A stretch of 41,609 bases of DNA from Acidobacteriota bacterium. Lineage in GTDB: Bacteria; Acidobacteriota; Terriglobia; Terriglobales; Acidobacteriaceae. The stretch is from the NCBI GenBank assembly GCA_013288805.1, contig JABDBE010000022.1, positions 1 through 41,609 of the forward strand, written 5' to 3'. Both the position numbers and the translations under genes were made by a program. The notes under the pieces are model-generated. The model had not been told where the DNA came from, made no database searches, and saw only the letters and a list, made by a program, of their open reading frames with translations. Below are positions 23,637 to 30,944 of this stretch, in pieces (position 1 is the stretch's first letter; the number at the start of each line of letters is the position of its first letter).

Positions 23637-25922
23637 CTAGTTGGGTAGTTCCATCAAGACGACATCTGCATTGTCCCGCAGGCGGTCGAATACGATTTGC
23701 TTGCCGTCCGGTGAAACATCAAAATCCTGTACACGATAACCTGGCTGCAGATCGGTGAGCCTGCGCTGTTCTCCGGTGCGCAAATCGACGCGGAAGAAGT
23801 CTTGCCTGCGGAAATCGCCTTCCAGAGCAATCAGCGCATTCTGGCCGGGAAGGAAGCGATAGGATGTTCCTCTGGTGTAAACGACGGAAATGGCTGGAAC
23901 AGACACGGGCGATTTCTCGGGCGTCACGGCTCTTACGGCAAACTGTCCCCCGCCCTGTTGCTCGGAGTACACAATGAACTTACCGTCAGGCGACCACTCT
24001 GGATTGTAGGAAAGAGTGTCTAGCAGTTGAACTGGCTCACCGCCGTCAACCGGGATCTTGAACACATGTGTTCCATCGCCGCGGTCCGCCGCCGCTACGA
24101 TCCACTTTCCATCTGGTGACCACGAGAGTTCACCTCGGACGTCAAGAGATGGGGCCAGAGTAGCCACGGTCGCGCCATTGGAATTCATAACATTGAGGCG
24201 CGCATGCCCCTCTCTTCTATAGGGGAAACAAATTCGTCCGCCGTCTGGAGCTATCGCGGGGGGAGCGACCAAGCCTCCATCGGTCCCCTTCCATAGTTCG
24301 CGGGCAGCCCCGTTCTCCAGGCGCCATAAGCCGTCGCTACCGCCACGGCCGGAGAGGAAGAGCAGATAGCCATCACCGAGCCGAGGTCCAAGAGCCCGCG
24401 GATTCGGAACCAACATTCGAGTTGCAGACGCTTCCGGCTGTACTTGATTGGATATGGGAATCGTCCACAGGCTCGCACTGGACCGTGCAACACTGGCTAC
24501 GAGTCGGACTGGACTTGACTTACTGACAGAGGCTGACAGGAACTGGTCTTGGATACCGGAGGTCACTCGATGGGGAATACGATGCTCCACGTCGATCGAA
24601 TACAACCATTGCCCCGACCCATCTTCGGCAGTAGCGGAATATAGTAAGGTTCGGGAATCGAGCCAGCTAAGATATGCGACCCGGGCGTTGTGATGAGTAA
24701 TTCGTTCCGGTGTCGGAGCCTGACTTGTGCTTGCTATGGGAATTCGCCAGATGTCCATTTCCTCGGTCGACGGAGTGCCGCCGACAAAATAGATGTAGCG
24801 GCCATCGGGCGACCATGTGAGGTAGTGACAGTGCACGCCAGGTTTCGCCGCAAAAATGCGTCTGGGATTACTCGCGTTGCGGTCCGCGATGAAGATCGGA
24901 TCGCCTGCATCGGGAGTACGATAGACCATTCGGCTTCCGTCCGGTGACCACGCAGGTTCCAGGCCTTCCTCGAGGAAGGGGCGAAAGGCGCCTCCGATCG
25001 CTGGTCCGATCCACGTTCTCTCCCTGGTCGGTCTCTCATGCCGGGACTCGACTACCCAAACCTGCGAACCGTCTCCTGAGAACCCCGTCCGCCGGACGGT
25101 ACTGTTGTTGAAGATGAATCGGGGAACGCTGCCCTTTGTAAGATTGGCGAATTCGCCGCTGCCGACCTGTGTGAGCCATACGTCGGGCTCCCCAGAACGG
25201 TCCGAGGAAAATATCGCGAATTTTCCGTCAGGGGAGATGGCTGCATCCAGTTCGTCGCCCTCAAAATCGGTCAGCCGCTCCACCTTGGCCCCGAGCAGCG
25301 GATTGTGCCAGAAATAGTCCCGCTCCCACAGTCTCCACACCAGACAGACTGCTGCGAGCACAATCAAAGCGACCAGGGCGCCGACTCCACCGAGAACGCG
25401 GCGCCATCGGCGCCTGAGCAGATTGTTGTCGGGCGGGCCAGGAGGAGGGACGGCCAGCCCGGACGCCGGCAAGACCTGTTCAGGTGGGACTGCCATGACG
25501 GGATCTGCGGTGAAATTGTTCGGCGTTCGCTGAGATTTAACATCAGCTATGAATCTGTACCCCTGCTTGGGGAGAGTTTCGATATACCGGGGCGATGCTA
25601 CGGAATCGCCGAGAGCTTCGCGAATCCGGCTCACGCAATTATTCAAGCCACGATCAAAGTCGACGTAGGTATCGTGGGGCCACAAACCGAGATGCAGATC
25701 TTCACGGCTGACGAGCTGGCCCGCGCGCCGCACAAGAATCACGAGCAGCTGAGCCGACTGTCCCGAAAGCCGAACTTTCGACCCCGCCCTGAAGAGCTCG
25801 GCCGTTTGAGTATCCAGCTGAAACGGACCGAAACTTACCCTAGCCACGGTTTGTGCCTCGTGCGCCACGGTTGGCCCGCCTTGTTGGAAAAGGCTAACAC
25901 GAGGAATTGACACCCGGCCCAT
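23637..25922 (-). CDS. Winged-helix/PD40 transmembrane regulator
   Basis: A CadC-like one-component regulator, a type especially abundant in Acidobacteriota. 761 residues from 25922, chosen for the GGAAGGA just upstream (an in-frame ATG at 25958 has none). An OmpR-type winged helix occupies about 30-125 (VSFGPFQLDTQTAELFRAG, LVSREDLHLGLWPHDTYVDF, YIETLPKQGYRFIADV). One membrane helix follows (about 170-195, VLGGVGALVALIVLAAVCLV). The periplasmic part is a TolB/PD40 beta-propeller with repeated SPDGK/SPDGR motifs. The target is unknown; the nearest candidates are the divergent haloperoxidase gene at 26082 or itself. Confidence 0.9.
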   Translation of the reverse strand: MGRVSIPRVSLFQQGGPTVAHEAQTVARVSFGPFQLDTQTAELFRAGSKVRLSGQSAQLLVILVRRAGQLVSREDLHLGLWPHDTYVDFDRGLNNCVSRIREALGDSVASPRYIETLPKQGYRFIADVKSQRTPNNFTADPVMAVPPEQVLPASGLAVPPPGPPDNNLLRRRWRRVLGGVGALVALIVLAAVCLVWRLWERDYFWHNPLLGAKVERLTDFEGDELDAAISPDGKFAIFSSDRSGEPDVWLTQVGSGEFANLTKGSVPRFIFNNSTVRRTGFSGDGSQVWVVESRHERPTRERTWIGPAIGGAFRPFLEEGLEPAWSPDGSRMVYRTPDAGDPIFIADRNASNPRRIFAAKPGVHCHYLTWSPDGRYIYFVGGTPSTEEMDIWRIPIASTSQAPTPERITHHNARVAYLSWLDSRTLLYSATAEDGSGQWLYSIDVEHRIPHRVTSGIQDQFLSASVSKSSPVRLVASVARSSASLWTIPISNQVQPEASATRMLVPNPRALGPRLGDGYLLFLSGRGGSDGLWRLENGAARELWKGTDGGLVAPPAIAPDGGRICFPYRREGHARLNVMNSNGATVATLAPSLDVRGELSWSPDGKWIVAAADRGDGTHVFKIPVDGGEPVQLLDTLSYNPEWSPDGKFIVYSEQQGGGQFAVRAVTPEKSPVSVPAISVVYTRGTSYRFLPGQNALIALEGDFRRQDFFRVDLRTGEQRRLTDLQPGYRVQDFDVSPDGKQIVFDRLRDNADVVLMELPN

Positions 25923-26081
25923 ATTTCCTTCCCGGAGTCGGCGATCTGCAGGCTGCACTTATCACTGGGTTTAGATGCCTAGCAATTTGTGACCTTTTTT
26001 AGACATGGCCATGATTGCGCTTTTCCGGCAGCTCGCGCATGGTTCTCCGCGCGGATTCCCATCCGCCCGGAGAGGTCGCCA

Positions 26082-27407
26082 ATGAAAATGTTATTTACAC
26101 GCAAGAGCCTTCTTGTGTGGTTACTGCTTCTAACGCCCGCGGCAGGAGTTTGCCAGAATACCGTCCCCCAAAGGGACGCGATCTCGCTCAATACGATGTC
26201 GGATGCCGTTTCGGACTGGCACACAATCATGTTGAATACGACGTCGGCTGAGATCCCATTCAACAGGGCGCGCCTCGCATCCATAACCCAATTGGCTGTA
26301 TTCGAAGCGGTCAATGCATGCACTCACCGGTACCACCCATACCTGGACACGATATCCGCCCCGGACGGCGCCTCGGCCGAAGCCGCCGCGATCGCCTCTG
26401 CCCATGACGTGCTCAAGTTTTACTTTCCAGCCGCTGCAGTCTCTCTTGATGCGGCGATGGCGGCCTCACTGGCTCACATTCCAAACGGTGCAGGCAAGGA
26501 TAAAGGTGTGGCCGTCGGTAACGCGTCCGCTTCGGCGATGATCGCTTTACGTGCCAACGACGGCTCTTCGCCACCCGAGATATTTCTACCATCATCGACG
26601 GACCCCGGCGTCTGGCAGCCGACCCCGCCCGGTTTCGGTCCCGGCATCCTCAGGCAGTGGCCTAACGTCTCGACCTTCGGGATCAAGAGCAGCAAGCAAT
26701 TCCGCTCGGACGCGCCACCGGCGCTCACCAGCAACAAATACACGAAGTCCTACAAAGAGGTGTCGGAGGTAGGCGATGTCAACAGTACTGCGCGCCCTCA
26801 GGATCGCTCGGACGTTGCGCAGTTTTATGGCAATGCGAGCGCAGTTGATGTGTGGAACTCCGTGGTGCAGCAGATAATGCTCGCCCAAGGCACGTCGCTC
26901 ACTGCAAAAGCTCGCGCTCTTGCACTTGTCAACATGGCCGTCAGCGACGGTTTGGTTTCATCCATGGAGTCAAAGTATTTTTATGTCCGCTGGCGCCCGG
27001 TAACCGCTATTCGTGCCGGAGACACTGACGACAATCCCAGGACCGATCCGAATCCCGGCTTTACGCCGCTTATCACCACTCCCCCATTTCCCAGCTACCC
27101 CTCGGCCCATGCCTCCGCGAGTTATAGCGCCCGAGAGGTTCTCGAGAAAGTCTTCGGCTGCGGAAGCCATTCCCTCATATTGTCCTTTCCAGGGACTCCG
27201 GGCATCGTCCTGCACTACACGAAGCTGGAAGAGATCACCGACGACATAGACGATGCGCGTGTTTATGGCGGAATTCACTTCCGCTACGATCAGGAAGCGG
27301 GCGCACGCCAGGGTGTAAGTGTGGGTTCGTACATATTCAAACATAACCTGGTTCGCTTGCCAGACTCCGAAAGCCCCGAAGACCTGGGTAGCACCTGCGC
27401 CGAATGA
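26082..27407 (+). CDS. Secreted vanadium-dependent haloperoxidase-like protein (PAP2 superfamily)
   Basis: 441 residues with a signal peptide (to about residue 25, PAAGVCQ), so periplasmic or extracellular. All three vanadate/phosphate-binding blocks of the superfamily are present: Lys298 and Arg305-Pro in KYFYVRWRPVTAI, Ser341-Ala-His343 in PSYPSAHASASYS, and Arg393, His399 and Asp403 in RVYGGIHFRYD. These support either H2O2-dependent halide oxidation or acid phosphatase activity; the length and the K-x6-RP spacing fit the haloperoxidase group. GGAGAGGT precedes the ATG. It is divergent from the winged-helix/PD40 gene across 159 bp. Confidence 0.85.
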   Translation: MKMLFTRKSLLVWLLLLTPAAGVCQNTVPQRDAISLNTMSDAVSDWHTIMLNTTSAEIPFNRARLASITQLAVFEAVNACTHRYHPYLDTISAPDGASAEAAAIASAHDVLKFYFPAAAVSLDAAMAASLAHIPNGAGKDKGVAVGNASASAMIALRANDGSSPPEIFLPSSTDPGVWQPTPPGFGPGILRQWPNVSTFGIKSSKQFRSDAPPALTSNKYTKSYKEVSEVGDVNSTARPQDRSDVAQFYGNASAVDVWNSVVQQIMLAQGTSLTAKARALALVNMAVSDGLVSSMESKYFYVRWRPVTAIRAGDTDDNPRTDPNPGFTPLITTPPFPSYPSAHASASYSAREVLEKVFGCGSHSLILSFPGTPGIVLHYTKLEEITDDIDDARVYGGIHFRYDQEAGARQGVSVGSYIFKHNLVRLPDSESPEDLGSTCAE

Positions 27408-27616
27408 ACCGCTGGACCCCACGCCTCTGCGCCCCGAGTATCCGGTCTCCCACAGATTTGGGACGAGCACAAAAACTTCGTTGAGAATGAACTAGAAGTC
27501 GTCGATCATACTCAGTAGGATTTATTCACGACCGACATGTTGGATGAGTCACCCGTGGTCGGAACTGAATTGACAAGGCCCAACGAAGAACTAAGCCAGA
27601 GCTACTACTGCTGATG

Positions 27617-27904
27617 CTATTTGCTGTCGCCCACGCTTTTCGAACGATAGCGCAGATGGCATTGATCAATGCTAGGGGTGCGAACGGCCCGATGGTAAGT
27701 ACAACCGCCGAGTGAAGTCCGCACCCACAAGCGCCACCGCATCTGTGCGATCAAAGCCAGCGCGAGAACAACGACTGCGATTACGGAATGACCAAGGAGC
27801 CCGTGACTCGCCGATTGCGGACGCCACTCGAAAACCAGCAGAGCGGCCGGGAACACGAGACCAACGGCACAAAAGACAATCCACGAAATCACCCAAGCTC
27901 GCAT
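27617..27904 (-). CDS. Small putative membrane protein (95 aa)
   Basis: From ATG 27904 (MRAWVISWIVFCAVGLVFPA) the frame has two clear hydrophobic helices, the second SVIAVVVLALALIAQ, then a basic tail. An AGAGAGA precedes the start. No family recognised. It sits alone in a gene-poor stretch and could be a remnant. Confidence 0.4.
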   Translation of the reverse strand: MRAWVISWIVFCAVGLVFPAALLVFEWRPQSASHGLLGHSVIAVVVLALALIAQMRWRLWVRTSLGGCTYHRAVRTPSIDQCHLRYRSKSVGDSK

Positions 27905-28232
27905 TGGTCTCTCTAAAGGCAAAGGCACGACAGAAAGGTGAATCCACTATATCGCGTACAATGCAGAGGACGCGATGATGTCGTCGCAACCGGCTCATCG
28001 GGCGGATCGAATCCCCGCTCTAATGCTGCCTTGAGTCAGGCGTCGAGCGAGCCACCTCATGAGCTAGTGCAGCCACGGTACAGCCATCGCCTGGATTATC
28101 CCGGCGCCAAGGACTCAGATACCTATCAGCCTAGGTTTGCCGCCTGTCACGGCGATCACGTATCGCCAATATTTAGGCCCGGGCGAGTTATCTTTATGGC
28201 TTGATTGCGATGCGGAATGGGAACGAGACTAC
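27905..28232. other. Spacer without a supported gene
   Basis: No convincing ORF. GCGGATCGAATCCCCGC near 28010-28026 resembles a tRNA T-arm, but I could not fit an acceptor or anticodon arm around it. Confidence 0.3.
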
Positions 28233-28530
28233 CTATCGAGCTGTGAGAGCCAGTCCGTCCAACTGCGTCGCTCCTGATTGCAGCAGTGAGGCTTCCACTT
28301 GTTCGATTCTGGCTTTGTCAGAGTCATCCAGGGGCTGCCGCCGCAATTCGAAGTTTGCGCTTCGCATTGTTGCCAGCGTGTAGCGCGTCTGATCGTCCGC
28401 GCGCTTGGCGGCGGGCCCGAAGTTATTCAATTCGTGGGCAAGCCCGGGCGGATAATTTGCCCAGCAAGACCAAGCGGCGGCGTTGCCGCTCGATGCGGGT
28501 TCCTTCACGAATTCTATAGGACATCGTGGC
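28233..28530 (-). pseudogene. Relic of a sensor histidine kinase (HisKA region)
   Basis: The minus strand carries the phosphoacceptor H-box as GLAHELNNFGPAAKRA, followed by the second HisKA helix pattern (ARIEQVEASLLQ). Just before the H-box the matching LGKLSA lies in a different frame (RLVLLGKLSA), so at least one frameshift separates them. No sensor or ATP-binding domain remains. The family is probably the cytoplasmic histidine kinases with HELNNPAAAA boxes. Confidence 0.65.
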
Positions 28531-28580
28531 CGCTAATCTGGTCGTCAATGCCGGCATTCTACCGGGGCAAGACCGAATCT

Positions 28581-28612
28581 GACTCAGTCCATGTGTCCAC
28601 ATGGACTGAGTC
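28581..28612. repeat. Perfect 14-bp palindrome
   Basis: GACTCAGTCCATGT (28581-28594), spacer GTCC, then its exact complement ACATGGACTGAGTC (28599-28612). No T-tract follows on either side, so it is not a standard terminator. It could be a protein-binding site, a recombination site or a mobile-element end. Confidence 0.6.
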
Positions 28613-28972
28613 CTTCAACTTGCCGTTATCCAAGTTGCTGTATAACCGGCATCTCGGACAAGTGCTTGCTACCAATTGATCGCTACGGATTTCTCAATGA
28701 GCGCCAAAACGCTATCCAGCACCAATGGCATCAAATAGGGATGAGTGTGCCGGCACAATTCACTGGCCGATCGGAAATCCTCGGAGCGGTTTATTCGCAT
28801 GGCATTGAGTAGGTCCAGGATTAAAAGCGTTGGGGGCACACGACCAATACACGACCATCGTACGGTCGACAACAGCCCAAACCGTCCCAAACCATCCTCA
28901 ATCGAGGAGGCCATAACACTAATTGCTTCAACCACATCCGCTGATTCCAGAGCACTTAGTTCGCTTGCTAGG
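28613..28972. other. Spacer before the tRNA-Phe fragment
   Basis: A minus-strand open frame (28669-29004) runs through the tRNA-Phe fragment and has no recognisable domain or ribosome site. The 25 bases before 28973 can be folded weakly as a D-arm (TTAG/CTAG), so a degenerate tRNA 5' half is possible. Confidence 0.3.
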
Positions 28973-29022
28973 CGGCCCTGAAAAGGCCGGCGTCGGCGGT
29001 TCAATCCCGTCCCTGGCCACCA
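28973..29022 (+). tRNA. tRNA-Phe(GAA), 3' two-thirds (fragment or pseudogene)
   Basis: Anticodon stem CGGCC/GGCCG is perfect around loop CTGAAAA (anticodon GAA). Then come variable GCGTC, T-arm GGCGG-TTCAATC-CCGTC, acceptor strand CCTGGCC, A, and encoded CCA (29020-29022). The complementary acceptor strand GGCCAGG is not present upstream, so the 5' part is missing or badly decayed. A terminator follows at 29054. Confidence 0.75.
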
Positions 29023-29053
29023 TTTAAATCAACTTACAAAGTATCTCAACCGA

Positions 29054-29076
29054 AACCTTCCGTGCGGGAGGTTTTT
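29054..29076 (+). terminator. Rho-independent terminator after the tRNA-Phe fragment
   Basis: AACCTTCC (29054-29061), loop GTGC, GGGAGGTT (29066-29073), ending in TTTTT. One T-G wobble in the stem. Its place about 30 bases after the CCA suggests it belongs to the original tRNA transcript. Confidence 0.75.
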
Positions 29077-29084
29077 ATGTGTTC

Positions 29085-29445
29085 TTACTAAATACCTTAT
29101 TTTTCAATAATATACCAGATTTCCGGTGCTGGTCGCGTATTGGTCGCGCAAGGTTTTTCCGGAATTCAAGCTGTCTTCTAAAACCCTTGAAATGTTCCAG
29201 ATGAGAACCTCGAAGGATCGGCGACACCAGCCTTTCTCAAAATCACTCCTCAATTGGTGAACCCTATCATCGCCTGGCATGTGGGCTAGTTCGATTAGCA
29301 GAACGGAGCTGCCGAGAAGGGAGGCTTTTACCGTTCTCTTGGAGTGCTCAGCAGACCTCTGTCTGTCACGACGGCATTCTCGGGAAGCTTGGGGAACCCA
29401 AGGGTACGGAAAGGAACGCCCGGTAAAAATAGGGAATCGGTTTAT
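29085..29445. other. Spacer between the two tRNA fragments
   Basis: No credible ORF. The stretch at 29288-29305 contains a GTTC-8 nt-GAAC D-arm-like element, but no matching anticodon or T-arm could be built. Short direct repeat TGGTCGCG near 29130-29147. Confidence 0.3.
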
Positions 29446-29447
29446 GC

Positions 29448-29483
29448 GGGAGCGTAGTTCAGCTGGTTAGAACGCTGCCCTGT
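29448..29483 (+). tRNA. 5' half of tRNA-Asp (fragment)
   Basis: Acceptor strand GGGAGCG, TA, D-arm GTTC-AGCTGGTTA-GAAC, G, anticodon stem CTGCC, and loop CTGT; similarity to a tRNA stops there. The 3' half at 9590-9633 fits it: stems CTGCC/GGCAG pair perfectly, and GGGAGCG/CCCTCCC pair at six of seven positions. Together they make a near-normal tRNA-Asp(GTC). The halves lie about 20 kb apart, 3' half first. Confidence 0.75.
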
Positions 29484-29898
29484 GGTTCAGATTTGAACCC
29501 ATCTTAAATTAATTCAGCCAGTTACAAGAGGGACCCGGGTGTGACACTGTCACCGCCACAGCCCCCCTTGACACGGAGTAGTAGCCGACCGATTCCTGCC
29601 AGGCCCTTTACGACTCGTCGTTTTCTGCGAGAGAAACAGGGCGGGTAGACATCGCAAACGTGAACTGGCTATGAGCACCTTACAAAGCGGAGAACCGCAA
29701 TCTTTGCCATAGCCCCCAAAGATCCCTGCCTCGCGGACGTCCGTGATGTTCGTTCGTTGGCTAGGAGCGCGGCTGCGTGACGACATACTATGCCATCGTC
29801 AACATAAAACGCCATAACATATCAATCCATCTTTGTCAGATTGTGCTATTATTGGCAGGATAACAAAATAGTGTCAAATACGGCGCAGGTGATCCTCT
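29484..29898. other. Spacer upstream of the TetR gene
   Basis: No supported gene. GGTTCA-GAT-TTGAACC follows the tRNA break directly (29484-29500) and resembles a T-arm of the opposite strand. Short hairpin GTGAC-ACT-GTCAC near 29540. The 70 bases before 29899 are AT-rich with TATTAT and TTGGCA elements, a likely but unresolved promoter. Confidence 0.35.
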
Positions 29899-30558
29899 AT
29901 GAATAAAAGCCTTAAGACGCGTAAGCAAGAAGTGGTGCGCGATGCAATTTATGTAGCTGCGATCAACCTGTTCGCGCGCAACGGCTTTAACGAAACGAGG
30001 ATCGACCAGGTTGCGGAAGCCGCCGGCATATCGCAGCGATCTTTTTTTCGGTACTTTGCGACGAAGGGCGATCTGCTGGGTTACAGCATCGTCAACTACG
30101 GGGACGTTCTCGTTTCAGCAGTTGCCGCCTGCCCCGCCGAGTTGCATCCGCTTGAGGTAATTCGACAAGCTGCGTCCGCGGGCACTGAGTTTGCAATGTC
30201 CCAACCGCAAACCCGCCAGATCATCGAGATCACAGCCACGAACTTCGCTGCGCGGCAGGCTCACCGTGGTGGGATGGTCGACGTTGAGAACCGGCTTTCG
30301 GAAGCGTTTGCCGAGAGAACGAAGAACGCAAGCAAGTACAGCCTGGAACCCAGGATGCTGGCCATCCTGACGCTCATGGTTGTTGATCTGACCTTGAGTT
30401 CGTGGTTCATAGGGGAGGCGAAGGACTGCTCGACGGCCTCAAGAAATGTGTTTGGGAAGCTAGCCCGCTTGTTCTGCGAGAACAGCACCGGAACCTATGC
30501 AGGTTCCGCGAAGTCCACCCAGCGGAAGCGGTCTCGCCGCCAACTGGTCGCTCGCTGA
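29899..30558 (+). CDS. TetR/AcrR-family transcriptional regulator
   Basis: 219 residues. N-terminal helix-turn-helix at about 15-65 (AAINLFARNGFNETRIDQVA, EAAGISQRSFFRYFATKGDL), typical of the family, followed by an all-helical ligand domain of low conservation and a basic C-terminal tail. It is a ligand-responsive repressor by family. The inverted repeat inside the promoter of the next gene (30814-30834) is a candidate operator. Confidence 0.9.
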   Translation: MNKSLKTRKQEVVRDAIYVAAINLFARNGFNETRIDQVAEAAGISQRSFFRYFATKGDLLGYSIVNYGDVLVSAVAACPAELHPLEVIRQAASAGTEFAMSQPQTRQIIEITATNFAARQAHRGGMVDVENRLSEAFAERTKNASKYSLEPRMLAILTLMVVDLTLSSWFIGEAKDCSTASRNVFGKLARLFCENSTGTYAGSAKSTQRKRSRRQLVAR

Positions 30559-30812
30559 TAGGTTGGGAACTCAATTAAATCAGGTCATCCGCATCGCGGT
30601 GCGGATAATCCAGTTCCCGACCCGAATCCCATCCACTTCGTTCGCCTTCAGGTAAGGCCATCGCCGTGCAAATGCGAGGAATCCTTTCGTAGGTAGCTGG
30701 AACTATCCTGCAAACCACTCCTTTTTCACATCCTTAGGCACAACGTGTCTTCACCGCCGCAGATTCACATTGCTGCCGGTGGAGAGTCACATGATTTTCC
30801 TCGCACAATATG

Positions 30813-30842
30813 TTGACAATGGCGTAAACTGTCAGATATAGT
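30813..30842 (+). promoter_or_regulatory. Sigma-70-type promoter with embedded inverted repeat, TonB receptor gene
   Basis: TTGACA (30813-30818), 18 bases, TATAGT (30837-30842). Between and overlapping the boxes is TGACA-N11-TGTCA (30814-30834), positioned so that a bound repressor would block polymerase. The TetR protein encoded just upstream is the obvious candidate. The rest of 30559-30944 has no supported ORF. Confidence 0.6.
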
Positions 30843-30944
30843 TCGTGTCCATGGCAGAAAGTGTCACGTGCGGCCTCATATGACAAATGCTGGCGCGTCA
30901 CACTGCAGCCGCTTTCCTGGAGGCAGGAAATGAAGGAGGGCGAG

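Noticed and set aside
28669-29004. Possible 111-residue protein on the minus strand
   Set aside because: It runs through the tRNA-Phe fragment, lacks a ribosome site and resembles nothing known.
29280-29330. tRNA-like D-arm (GTTC-N8-GAAC) with possible tRNA-Gly resemblance
   Set aside because: No anticodon stem or T-arm could be matched; could be chance.
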